Source of the DNA: Halobellus limi
GTDB lineage: Archaea; Halobacteriota; Halobacteria; Halobacteriales; Haloferacaceae
NCBI RefSeq assembly: GCF_004799685.1
Contig: NZ_CP031311.1
Coordinates: 1,240,001-1,304,000, forward strand
Direction: 5' to 3'
DNA: 64,000 bases
Shown: in pieces, positions 26,167 to 33,925 of the stretch
Layout of the letters: each line of letters opens with the position of its first letter
How positions within the stretch are numbered: position 1 is the stretch's first letter
The notes under the pieces: generated by a model
Database searches by the model: none
The model's input: the letters and a program-made list of their open reading frames with translations, nothing else
What the model was told of the DNA's origin: nothing
Program-made: the position numbers and the translations under genes

Positions 26167-26394
26167 CTACCGAGTCGACCCGCCCTGGTCTGGGTCGTCC
26201 TTCTTCGGGAGGTCCTTTCGCTCCGAGAAGTAATACAGGATCACGACGAAGCCGACCGTGGGGACGACGACGCCGAGCCAGTACACTTCGGGGTCTTTCA
26301 GGCCGAGTCGCTTCGCGTCGAAGTACATCACGACGCCGAGCGGGAGCTGGAGGAGGAGGGCTCCGACCAACAGTAGGATCACCGGCTCGGTCAT
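26167..26394 (-). CDS. Small two-helix membrane protein
   Basis: 75 residues. Helix 1 spans about residues 4-25 and is followed by FDAKRLGLKDPEVYW. Helix 2 spans about 40-56, and the tail is strongly charged (SERKDLPKKDDPDQ). The layout (two helices, a DAKRLGL loop and YYFSERK after helix 2) is seen in small haloarchaeal membrane proteins of unknown role. No SD or operon partner is evident. Confidence 0.6.
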   Translation of the reverse strand: MTEPVILLLVGALLLQLPLGVVMYFDAKRLGLKDPEVYWLGVVVPTVGFVVILYYFSERKDLPKKDDPDQGGSTR

Positions 26395-26465
26395 CGGTCG
26401 TGCCTACACGCTCCCGGCGGATTACGGTTCCGTCGGGGCTCATACTGTCGTCTCCCTCAGCTGCG

Positions 26466-27146
26466 TCAGCCGACTCGGTGGCTCGACCGCAACCTCGCTA
26501 CCGCCGTTCGCGACGCCCTTATCGATTTATCCCGAGCGTCCGGCGTGTCAGCGGTTCGCTCGCCGGCTTCGGTCTCAGCGGAGAACTCGAATTCGAGTCG
26601 TCCGTCGAGGAGACGTGTCCGAGCGGTAAGCCCCGGTTCGACGAGTTCGACGGTGCTCTCGACGACGAGCCGACCGGCCGACTCCGGCCATCGGGCGACC
26701 GGAAGCTCGATAAATACGGTCTCGTCGGCGATCTCGCCGAACCGGTGGACTTCGAGGACCGCAGCCGACCCCTCTCGGAACAGGGATACGGACGGGTGGG
26801 GTTCGTGGTCGCCCATAAACGGGCCCTGGAGGGAGACCCGCGGCGGGGTGCCGTCACCGCCCAGCGCCACAAACCGCTGTGTGAGCGACCGCAGTTCGGT
26901 ATCGTCGGGGTGCGAGATCGACGTGAAAAAGTACTCCGGCAGGGGGGCGAACCTGGGGTCGACGCCCACGGTTGCGAGAGCAGTCCCGTCTTCGCGAAAT
27001 TCGAGGTACTTCGCGTCGTCTCGGGGGTTGTCGTCGGTCTCTACTGTCGGGTCGGTGTGTTCGGTCCGCGATCCGACGGCACTGCACCCCGCAGCGGTGG
27101 TGGAGGCGGCGGTCAGGGCGGACGCGAGGAACGCGCGACGGCGCAT
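26466..27146 (-). CDS. Tat-exported lipoprotein of unknown function
   Basis: 226 residues. The N-terminus MRRRAFLASALTAASTTAAGCSA has a twin-arginine signal and a lipobox (TAAGC), so it is exported folded and lipid-anchored, facing outward. The mature part is an acidic beta-rich domain with no motif I recognise. CTTAACA on the minus strand about 34 bases upstream is a possible TATA box. Confidence 0.65.
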   Translation of the reverse strand: MRRRAFLASALTAASTTAAGCSAVGSRTEHTDPTVETDDNPRDDAKYLEFREDGTALATVGVDPRFAPLPEYFFTSISHPDDTELRSLTQRFVALGGDGTPPRVSLQGPFMGDHEPHPSVSLFREGSAAVLEVHRFGEIADETVFIELPVARWPESAGRLVVESTVELVEPGLTARTRLLDGRLEFEFSAETEAGERTADTPDARDKSIRASRTAVARLRSSHRVG

Positions 27147-27303
27147 AGGCGCCGGTTTCCGCTGGTAGCGGCAAGAGTGTTAAGAAACGGGCATCGGACC
27201 CCGAGCTTGCGCACGCTCTTTCGAGTTCAGGTCGCTCGCCGAAGTGGAGCCTGCACCCACTCATAATGCTTACTCTCACTTTTTACCGCCGAGCGCCGGT
27301 ACT

Positions 27304-27507
27304 GTTTAGTTAGGAGTGAAATCGGTGGGACGGATGCAGGGAAGCCCTCGGAAGCCCCCGCGTTCTCGACTCGATGCGCTCGCTGTGCTCCTCGTCGCTC
27401 ACTGTGTTCGCTCCTGCGGTGCTTACGTCGCGCGTCGTCGTCGAGAACACGGCCCCTTCCATTCCCACCCGTCGGTGGTTTTCCGGGTGGGAGTCGCTTA
27501 ACTAAAC
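27304..27507. mobile_element. MITE-like palindromic element, about 204 bp
   Basis: The ends are perfect inverted copies of GTTTAGTTA (27304-27312 and 27499-27507). Inside, CCGCGTTCTCGAC (near 27358) is mirrored by GTCGAGAACACGG (near 27440) with one mismatch, and CCCACCCG/CGGGTGGG (27464-27471/27484-27491) forms a perfect 8-bp hairpin near the right end. No transposase is encoded. The internal text resembles the non-coding ends I associate with haloarchaeal IS200/IS605-IS1341 (TnpB) elements, so a non-autonomous derivative is likely. No target duplication was found. It sits in a 505-base gene-free interval (27147-27651). Confidence 0.65.
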
Positions 27508-27512
27508 ACGAC

Positions 27513-27542
27513 CCGAGCGCCACCCCCGTTTACGGCGCTCGG
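27513..27542. other. Nine-base-pair hairpin beside the MITE-like element
   Basis: CCGAGCGCC (27513-27521) pairs perfectly with GGCGCTCGG (27534-27542) across a 12-base loop, six bases outside the element's right end. A GAGCGCC sequence also occurs just left of the element. It may be part of an older host inverted repeat split by the insertion, or a terminator-like structure downstream of the minus-strand lipoprotein gene. Confidence 0.5.
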
Positions 27543-27651
27543 CGGGAAGAGACGAGGGTGAGCATTTCAGCGACGCGTTCGTCGTAGCGCGCGAGCACCG
27601 TCGCGCGAAACCCGCTCTCTCACGCGGTGGAACCGACGCCCGGGGCCGTTC

Positions 27652-28284
27652 TCATCTCGCTTCGAGCTGTACCACGATGTCGTCGACGAAGTGAGTCGCG
27701 TCCCCCTCCCAGATGACGGCCGTACCGACGGCGACGTACAGCCTCTCGGTCGAGAGTTCGGGCGTCGTCCACTCGAAGCGGTACTCGCGCCAGCCGTCGG
27801 CGAGCCACAGCGGCTCGCGGAGCCCGCCGTAGGGCGTCTCGCCGAGGGCGGTCGTGTTCACGCCCGGGTTCGGGAAGTCGGCCTCGACCGACGGCCGCTC
27901 GGGGCCAAGACGCATCAGGGCGTCCCGAAGCGTGTTGAACGACTCCGACTCGCTCCAGAACTGGGCAGCGACCGTGATTTCGTACGCCCGCCCGGGCTCG
28001 ACGGCGACGGGGTGGACGGCCCAGGTCACGCCGTCGTCGTAGTCGCCCTCGTTCCAGATCCGCAGCGAGCGTTCGCCCGACGCCGCCTCCGCGTCCGAGA
28101 CGCCTACCTCCCACTCGAACTCCCGGAGGTCGACCTCGGGACCGATGGCCGCGCCGCGCTCCCAGTCGCCGAGACCGTCCTCGAACCCCTCCTCGAACGC
28201 CGGTCCCTCGGAGTCACACACGCAGCCGGCCGCGGCGACGAGGCTCCCCGTCGCACCCATCCGAAGCAGTTCCCGTCGCCGCAT
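27652..28284 (-). CDS. Tat-exported lipoprotein, carbohydrate-binding-like fold
   Basis: 210 residues. MRRRELLRMGATGSLVAAAGCVC is a twin-arginine signal with lipobox AAGC. The mature domain, with FEDGLGDWERG near its start, ASGERSLRIWNEGD, then VEPGRAYEITVAAQFW and a closing FVDDIVVQLEAR, has the beta-sandwich pattern of CBM-type modules. I infer the fold from this pattern only; ligand unknown. Cell-surface location follows from the signal. Confidence 0.7.
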   Translation of the reverse strand: MRRRELLRMGATGSLVAAAGCVCDSEGPAFEEGFEDGLGDWERGAAIGPEVDLREFEWEVGVSDAEAASGERSLRIWNEGDYDDGVTWAVHPVAVEPGRAYEITVAAQFWSESESFNTLRDALMRLGPERPSVEADFPNPGVNTTALGETPYGGLREPLWLADGWREYRFEWTTPELSTERLYVAVGTAVIWEGDATHFVDDIVVQLEAR

Positions 28285-28454
28285 ACTCCGAGTTGGCGCC
28301 GGGCACGCAAAAACCCCTACCGTGGGCCAGGGGGTGTCCTTCGGGCGGCCTCGTCTGTGATTCCCCTTCCGAGGCGTCGCTCACGGCGTTCGCGACGGTC
28401 TCGCCTCTGGCCGTCGCCGGAGCGTTCGCCCCTCGTCGTCGACGCCCCGCTGTC

Positions 28455-28534
28455 GGGACGTCGGGTGCTTGGGACGGGGGATGCTTGGGATGTCGAATAC
28501 TTGGGACGTCGGGTGCTCGGAACGTCGGATCCGT
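28455..28534. repeat. Five tandem 16-base repeats
   Basis: Five end-to-end units of exactly 16 bases (28455, 28471, 28487, 28503, 28519), consensus GGGACGTCGGGTGCTT, with drift in units 2, 3 and 5. They occupy part of the 313-base gap (28285-28597) between the divergent lipoprotein and J-domain genes, ending about 33 bases before the likely TATA box of the latter. The rest of the gap (28285-28454) shows nothing I can name. Confidence 0.85.
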
Positions 28535-28597
28535 ATCGTTCTCACGCGCCCGAGAACGGGGAGAGGACTTAACTCCGTCATCGCCTAAGGCGCCTGC

Positions 28598-29362
28598 GTG
28601 GAGTCGCCGTACGACGTACTCGGGATCGACGCCGACGCCGACGAGGACGCGGTCGTTCGGGCGTATCGCAAGCGGGTCAAAGACGCCCACCCGGACCACG
28701 GCGGGTCGCTCGCGGAGTTCGAGCGCGTCCGACGCGCCTACGAACACGTCACCGAGGGCCGAGACCCCTCCACGTTCGAGGCCGACGTCGACGACGACCG
28801 CGGCCGTCGGAACGGGACGACCGGAGGGGGCGATTCCGTCTCGCGGCGTCAGACCGACGAGGGGCGCGGTTCGACGCGGTCCCGGGAAGAGTCCGGGAGC
28901 GCGGAGGACTCCGCCGGCGAGGACGGCGAGCGGACGCTCGGCCCGACCGTCGAGTACCTGGACTACGAGGTGCTCGAAGCCAACGGCTGGGAGCTCACCG
29001 ACGAGGACCTCTTCGAGAAGGCCGAGGCCGCAGACCTCGACGTCGACCGCCACGGGCTGCTGGTCGTCGAGGACCGGGAGACGCTGCTGGAAGCGGCCGA
29101 GCGGTACGGCTTCTCGTGGCCGTACGCCTGTCGGGGGGGCGCGTGTGCGAACTGCGCGGTCGCGGTCGTCGAGGGCGACGTCGAGATGCCGGTGAGCACC
29201 GTCCTGACCGACGAGATGAAAGAACGGGGGATCCGCCTCTCCTGCATCGGTCAGCCGGTCACCGACAGTCTGAAGGTCGTGTTCAACATCGAGCGGCTGC
29301 CCGGACTGGCCGAGCTCCGGCTTCCCGCCGAGCAGTTCGAGAGCGCGCGAGCGGACGACTGA
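28598..29362 (+). CDS. J-domain / [2Fe-2S] ferredoxin fusion protein
   Basis: 254 residues from GTG 28598; CTTAAC about 29 bases upstream is the likely TATA box. Residues 4-55 are a J-domain with the HPD triplet (DAHPDHGG). A disordered acidic/Gly/Ser linker runs to about 115. The C-terminal part is a halophilic plant-type ferredoxin with the cluster ligands CRGGACANC and the distant Cys in LSCIG, preceded by the acidic insert domain (YEVLEANGWELTDEDLFEKA) of haloarchaeal ferredoxins. The J-domain may recruit DnaK or mark the ferredoxin for cluster insertion; function unproven. Confidence 0.88.
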   Translation: MESPYDVLGIDADADEDAVVRAYRKRVKDAHPDHGGSLAEFERVRRAYEHVTEGRDPSTFEADVDDDRGRRNGTTGGGDSVSRRQTDEGRGSTRSREESGSAEDSAGEDGERTLGPTVEYLDYEVLEANGWELTDEDLFEKAEAADLDVDRHGLLVVEDRETLLEAAERYGFSWPYACRGGACANCAVAVVEGDVEMPVSTVLTDEMKERGIRLSCIGQPVTDSLKVVFNIERLPGLAELRLPAEQFESARADD

Positions 29363-29475
29363 TCGGATACGCGCTCTCGGTCGGGACCCCGCTGTCGCCG
29401 CCGCCAACGTCCTGAGAACGGGACGAAGTTTCAAGACAGCAGCCGGCGTACACCCGGACGGAGGCTACTCCGACT

Positions 29476-30621
29476 ATGGATATTACTGATATTGCCACTC
29501 CTGATTTCGTCGAAGTCGACGTCGACAAGCGCCTCGGGAAGATCCGCGCCATCTTCGAGCGCGAGAACCCCCGAGGAATCGTCGTCACGGAGGAGGGCGA
29601 CTACGCCGGCGTCATCGGCGAAAAACAGCTCGTCCGGTCGCGAATGGAGGACGACACGAAGGCCTCCGTCGTGATGAAGTCCGCGCCGCGGGTCGACCGC
29701 CACGAGGACGTCCGCGAGACCGCTCGGATGCTCGTCGAGGGCGACGTGAAGGTCGCGCCGGTGTTCGAGGGCGAGAAGCTGTACGGCGTCGTCGCCAGCG
29801 ACGCGATCTTAGAGGCCGTCATAGACAGCCTCGACGCCATCTCCGTCGAGGACATCCTGACCGAGGACGTCGTCAGCGTCGGCGAGAAGTCCCACGTCGG
29901 CGGAGCGATCAACAAGCTCCGCGAGCACGGCATCTCCCGACTGCCGGTGGTCGACGAGGACAGCGGCAAACTCACCGGGATCGTCACCACCCACGACCTC
30001 GTCGAGTTCGTCGTGCGCGACGACAGCCGACAGGGCCGCGGCGACCGGCGCGGCGACCTCGACCGGATGTTGGATCTCCCCGTCTACGATCTGATGTCCT
30101 CGCCGGTCGTGACGGCGACGCCGGCCGAGACCGTCGACACCGCGGTCCAGCGGATGTTCGACAACGACATCTCGGGGCTCGTCGTGACGCCCGACGAGAA
30201 CGACGAGCGGGTCCGGGGGATCGTGACGAAGACCGACGTCCTCCGCGCGCTCACGTTCACCGAGGAGGAGAGCATGGACGTCCAGATCACGAACGTCAGC
30301 CTGCTGGAGACGCTCTCCCGCGAGGAGGTCGTCGAGTCGATCACCTCCGTCGTCGACAAGTACCAGCAGATGCAGGTGCTCCACGCGCACGTCCGCTTCC
30401 ACCAGCACAAGGAGAAGCTCCGCGGGACGCCGCTCATCCAGTGTCAGATCCGGCTGCGGACCAGCCACGGCCAGATCGCCGGCAGCGGCGAGGGCTACGG
30501 CTCCGAGCACGCCTTCCACGTCGCGCTCGACAAACTCGAACGCAACGTGCTCGAACTGAAGGGACTCAACGCCGACGAGAAGTACCGCGGACAGCTCATC
30601 CGGAAGCTCGGCGAGCTCTAG
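29476..30621 (+). CDS. Four-CBS protein with C-terminal HPF/RaiA-like domain
   Basis: 381 residues. Four CBS motifs are visible: residues 1-60, 62-118, 120-180 and 200-270, with RGIVVTEEGDYAGVI, KVAPVFEGEKLYGVV, GISRLPVVDEDSGKLTGIVT and ISGLVVTPDENDERVRGIVT. After a linker with helix YQQMQVLHAHVRFH comes a domain of about 75 residues, IQCQIRLRTSHGQIAGSGEGYG then HVALDKLERNVLELKG, which follows the pattern of ribosome hibernation factors (beta strands and an AxDKLERxxxxxK helix). CBS pairs bind adenine nucleotides. Inference: an energy-sensing ribosome hibernation or stabilisation factor. Confidence 0.82.
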   Translation: MDITDIATPDFVEVDVDKRLGKIRAIFERENPRGIVVTEEGDYAGVIGEKQLVRSRMEDDTKASVVMKSAPRVDRHEDVRETARMLVEGDVKVAPVFEGEKLYGVVASDAILEAVIDSLDAISVEDILTEDVVSVGEKSHVGGAINKLREHGISRLPVVDEDSGKLTGIVTTHDLVEFVVRDDSRQGRGDRRGDLDRMLDLPVYDLMSSPVVTATPAETVDTAVQRMFDNDISGLVVTPDENDERVRGIVTKTDVLRALTFTEEESMDVQITNVSLLETLSREEVVESITSVVDKYQQMQVLHAHVRFHQHKEKLRGTPLIQCQIRLRTSHGQIAGSGEGYGSEHAFHVALDKLERNVLELKGLNADEKYRGQLIRKLGEL

Positions 30622-30648
30622 GCCGGTCGACGTTCTGCTTTCTTTCGT

Positions 30649-31344
30649 CTACAGATCGACGCCAGAGAGCCCCTCGCCCGTGATCTCGAACGCCGCCGAC
30701 TCGCCGGCGGGTTTCGCTCGGTGTTTCTCCAGCGTCGCGCGGCGGTTGCCGCCGCGGAACCGATCGAGCCGCAGCACCGCGCCCGTCCAGTGTTCGAGGG
30801 TGTGACCGCCGAGCGCGCGAGAGCGGTCGCTGTCGGGGTCGGTGAACACCTGGTTCGTGATGACCACCGCCAGGTCGTGCTTCCGCGCGAGCGAGAGCAG
30901 GTGCGTCACCTGGCTGGCGACGCGGCGGAGCGAGTCGCCGGCGTCGGCGTCGCCGGTGCGTTCGAGCCGGTAGAATCCCGTCGCGCTGTCGAGGACGATC
31001 AGCTCCGCGCGCTCGGCGAATTCGGCGGCGTCGCGGACGGCCTCCTCCTGCTCTTCGAAGTCGTGCGCCTCCGAGACGACGAGCCGCGAGGTGACGTCCT
31101 CGACGGACTGGTCGGCGTCGGTCGCGCCCTCCGCGAGCTGGCGGAACCGGTCGATCGAGAGCCCCTCGGTGTCGATGTAGACGGCCGTGCCGCCGTCGGC
31201 GGCGACCTGCACGGCCGCCGAGAGCGCGAGGTTCGTCTTCCCGGCCGCCGGCGGGCCGTAGAGCTGCGTGACGGTGCCGCGCTCGAAACCGCCTCCCAAC
31301 AGCTCGTCGAGCGCTCGACACCCCGTGGTGAGTGCGTCGGACAC
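30649..31344 (-). CDS. radB: DNA repair and recombination protein RadB
   Basis: 231 residues from GTG 31344. A RecA-fold core without the N-terminal domain of RadA: Walker A GPPAAGKT, ATPase Glu in VYIDTEGLS, Walker B LIVLDSATGFYR, and VVITNQVFTDPD. The length and the loss of the N-terminal helix-hairpin-helix domain are typical of archaeal RadB, an accessory to RadA in homologous recombination. It is divergent from the RuvC-fold gene with 143 bases between. Confidence 0.9.
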   Translation of the reverse strand: MSDALTTGCRALDELLGGGFERGTVTQLYGPPAAGKTNLALSAAVQVAADGGTAVYIDTEGLSIDRFRQLAEGATDADQSVEDVTSRLVVSEAHDFEEQEEAVRDAAEFAERAELIVLDSATGFYRLERTGDADAGDSLRRVASQVTHLLSLARKHDLAVVITNQVFTDPDSDRSRALGGHTLEHWTGAVLRLDRFRGGNRRATLEKHRAKPAGESAAFEITGEGLSGVDL

Positions 31345-31455
31345 GCGGGGGTCTCGGTCGGCTTCGGCGAAAAAGCCCCCGGTCCGAGGGCTCGACAGGG
31401 GGTCGAAAGCGTTCGGAAGCGACGGACGGATCCCACCGATCCGACGCTCGCGACA

Positions 31456-31466
31456 TCTTTTATATT
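31456..31466 (+). promoter_or_regulatory. TATA-type promoter of the RuvC-fold gene
   Basis: CTTTTATATTG centred about 27 bases upstream of GTG 31488. This spacing supports the GTG as the true leaderless start, since the open frame extends far upstream. Confidence 0.65.
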
Positions 31467-31487
31467 GGGACGGCGCAAGGTGAGAGC

Positions 31488-32303
31488 GTGATCGTCGTCG
31501 CGACCGACGACTTCGAGCTGTACCACGACGTCGTCGACGAACTGCGAGACCGCGGGGTGGCGTTCACCACCCAGAAGCCGGGCGCGGCGCTGCCCGATCG
31601 GACCCGCGTGGTGATCCGCTCGCCCGAGGACGGAGCCGTCGCCGAGGACGGCGCCCCCGGCGCCACCGACTCCGACGGCGGTGAGAGCGAGAACGCACCC
31701 GGGATAGACGTCGTCGTCGCGACGGCCGAGGAGGCCCGTCGCGCGGTCGAGGAGGCGGTCTCGATCCTCCGCGGCGGCGGCGGCCGGACGGTCGTCGGCG
31801 TCGATCCCGGCACGCGACCCGGGATCGCCGTGCTCACGGGCGACACCGTCGTCGCCGCGTTCCAGGTCCCGCTGGCGGACGCCGTCGAGACGATCCGCCG
31901 GGAGGTCGCCGACGCCCCGGACCCGCTCGTTCGGATCGGCGACGGCGCGCGCCTGCAGGGCTCACAGCTGGTCAACGACCTCGACGACGTCACGGTCGAA
32001 CTCGTCGACGAGACGGGGACGACGCCGTATCTCGGCACCGGCGCGCGCGGGATGGGCGACGTGCTCGCGGCGGTCAACATCGCGCGGCTCTCCGGCGAGG
32101 CGACGGACTCCCGAGAGATCGATCCCACGGCGGGGGAACTCCAGCGCATCAAGGACCGCTCGCGGGAGGCTTCGAGCGACGGCCGCACGATCGACGAGGG
32201 GCTCGCCCGCCGGGTCGCCGCCGGCGAACTGACCGTCGACGAGGCGCTCGCGACCCACCGCGAGCGCGACGGCGGGGACGCGGAGGAGCCGTCGGACGGG
32301 TAG
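31488..32303 (+). CDS. RNase H-fold (RuvC-like) haloarchaeal protein
   Basis: 271 residues. The centre reads TVVGVDPGTRPGIAVLTGDTVV, the first strand pair of RuvC/YqgF-type RNase H-fold nucleases with the leading catalytic Asp. VRIGDGARLQGSQLVND follows, then a D-rich helix region (GMGDVLAAVNIARLSG) that could supply later acidic ligands. The N-terminal ~100 residues form another small domain (IVVATDDFELYHDVVDELRDRGV) separated by an acidic linker. Whether it is an active nuclease cannot be judged. Divergent pairing with radB hints at a recombination role. Confidence 0.65.
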   Translation: MIVVATDDFELYHDVVDELRDRGVAFTTQKPGAALPDRTRVVIRSPEDGAVAEDGAPGATDSDGGESENAPGIDVVVATAEEARRAVEEAVSILRGGGGRTVVGVDPGTRPGIAVLTGDTVVAAFQVPLADAVETIRREVADAPDPLVRIGDGARLQGSQLVNDLDDVTVELVDETGTTPYLGTGARGMGDVLAAVNIARLSGEATDSREIDPTAGELQRIKDRSREASSDGRTIDEGLARRVAAGELTVDEALATHRERDGGDAEEPSDG

Positions 32304-32350
32304 CGGCTTCGACGCGCCGGGGGAGGATTCGCGTCGCCGACGGGGTCACA

Positions 32351-32396
32351 CAGTGTCGCCGACGGCCCTCACTCAGCGTCGCCGACGGCTCTCACT
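32351..32396. repeat. 23-base tandem duplication over the larC stop codon
   Basis: Two adjacent 23-base units (32351-32373, 32374-32396), both with GTCGCCGACGGC and ending CTCACT, two mismatches. The larC TGA (32394-32392, minus strand) lies in the second unit. Same pattern as at several other gene ends. Confidence 0.85.
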
Positions 32397-33735
32397 CCGA
32401 CCCGCGGACGGCTTCTTCGGCGCGGCGGGCGACCTCGCGGACGGGGAGGTCGGTCGCCTCGGCGACGGCGACGGCGTCGTCGTACTCCGCGCTGTAGTCG
32501 TAGACTGCCCCGTCGGCGTCGGCGGCGACCTTCACCGCGACCTCGTGGGACTCGCCGCCGACGTCGAGTTCGGCCGTTCGGAACTCGCGGGCCGCGACCC
32601 AGCGGTGCCCCGCACCGTGTTCGCGGACTCCCAGCGTGCCGGTCTCGACGGCGAGCCGATGGGCGACGCGCTCGGCGTCCTCGGGCCTGACGACGACCTT
32701 CACGAGGTGGCCCGGCCGGGACTTCTTCATCGTCGCCGGCAGGACGCTCACGTCGCGCGCGCCGACCTCCTGGAGGGTCGACTGGAGGCTCCCGAGGGTC
32801 TCCGGCGCGGCGTCGTCGAGGTTCGTCTCCAGGACGGTGATCTCCTCGCGATCCAGGCGGTCTCCGCCGTCGCCGACGAGCGCGCGCAGGACGTTCGGCC
32901 GGTTCGGGAAGTCGTAGCCGCCGGCACCGTAGCCCGCGGCGTCGACGTTCAGCGTCGGGAGCGTTTCGATTCCGCGGGCGACGTGCGCGAGGATCGCCGC
33001 GCCCGTGGGCGTGAGCAGTTCGGCGTCGACCGGGCCCCCTTTCAGCGACCAGTCGGCGTCGGTCGCGATCTCGACGACCGCCGGGGCGGGGATCGGGTAC
33101 TCGCCGTGGGCCATCGACCGCGTCTCGCCGCCGGTGGCCACCGGGGTCGTCACGACCCGCTCGACGTCGAGGTCGTCGAAGAGGAGCGCGACGCCGACGA
33201 CGTCCGCGATGGCGTCGTCCGCGCCGACCTCGTGGAAGTGCGTCGCGTCGAGGTCGGTGTCGTGGACCGTCGCTTCGGCCTCGCCGAGGCGGCGGAAGAT
33301 GCCCTTCGCGTCGGCTTCGACCGCTTCGGGGAGGCCCATCGCTTCGACGATCTCGACGACCTCGGCGTACGTGCGGTGCGGGCCGTGGCCCTCCGCGGGG
33401 GTCGAACCCGAGTGGTCGTCGTGATCGTGACTGTGCTCGTGATCTCCGTGGTCGTGGTCGTGTGTGTGCTCGTGGTTGCCGTGATCGTGTGTGTGCCCGC
33501 GGTCACCGTCCCCATCGTCGGTCGCCGAACGCCGCTCCTCGGTCTCGTCGTCGAGCAGCACCCGAACGCTCGTGGCCGCGATCCCGTTCTTGTCGACGGT
33601 CTCGACGTCGTAGCGGACGTCGAGGGCGTCCTCGACGGGAGAGAGCGCCCCGCGGTCCGCGCCGGCCGCGAGGAGCGCGCCGAGCAGCATATCGCCGCTG
33701 GCACCCATCCGGCCGTCGAAGGCGAGTGTGCGCAT
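32392..33735 (-). CDS. larC: LarC family, nickel pincer cofactor biosynthesis-type protein
   Basis: 447 residues, DUF111/LarC. The start MRTLAFDGRMGASGDMLLGALLAAG, the middle THFHEVGADDAIADVVG and TPTGAAILAHV, and the end VLETNLDDAAPETLGSL, PATMKKSRPGHLVKVVVRPED are family hallmarks. LarC is a CTP-dependent nickel insertase that completes the nickel pincer nucleotide of lactate racemase. A His/Asp-rich insert (about residues 78-108, repeats of HDH and HEH) can bind nickel. No larA, larB or larE lies in the window. ATG 33735 chosen from the family start. Confidence 0.88.
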   Translation of the reverse strand: MRTLAFDGRMGASGDMLLGALLAAGADRGALSPVEDALDVRYDVETVDKNGIAATSVRVLLDDETEERRSATDDGDGDRGHTHDHGNHEHTHDHDHGDHEHSHDHDDHSGSTPAEGHGPHRTYAEVVEIVEAMGLPEAVEADAKGIFRRLGEAEATVHDTDLDATHFHEVGADDAIADVVGVALLFDDLDVERVVTTPVATGGETRSMAHGEYPIPAPAVVEIATDADWSLKGGPVDAELLTPTGAAILAHVARGIETLPTLNVDAAGYGAGGYDFPNRPNVLRALVGDGGDRLDREEITVLETNLDDAAPETLGSLQSTLQEVGARDVSVLPATMKKSRPGHLVKVVVRPEDAERVAHRLAVETGTLGVREHGAGHRWVAAREFRTAELDVGGESHEVAVKVAADADGAVYDYSAEYDDAVAVAEATDLPVREVARRAEEAVRGSE

Positions 33736-33925
33736 ACGCGAGTACTCGCCGCGGGAGGCCAAAGGTCCACGCATCGATGCCGCTGTCGGTAAGGATTTGT
33801 ATCCCCGAGGACAACATTGTCATAGCGTGTCACGGTCGAGGGACGGATCCGCGTCGGGAACGGCGCAGGAAAGGACTTAACCTCGGCCGCGACCGACTGG
33901 CGGGACGTATCCCCGCGACCCAATC

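Noticed and set aside
27316-27501. 61-residue ORF inside the palindromic element
   Set aside because: It follows the inverted-repeat sequence, has no domain and its composition is not that of a haloarchaeal protein.
33410-33500. The repetitive His-rich stretch as a CRISPR-like or tandem DNA repeat
   Set aside because: It is in-frame coding sequence of larC, explained by His/Asp codons; no spacers or constant repeat length.
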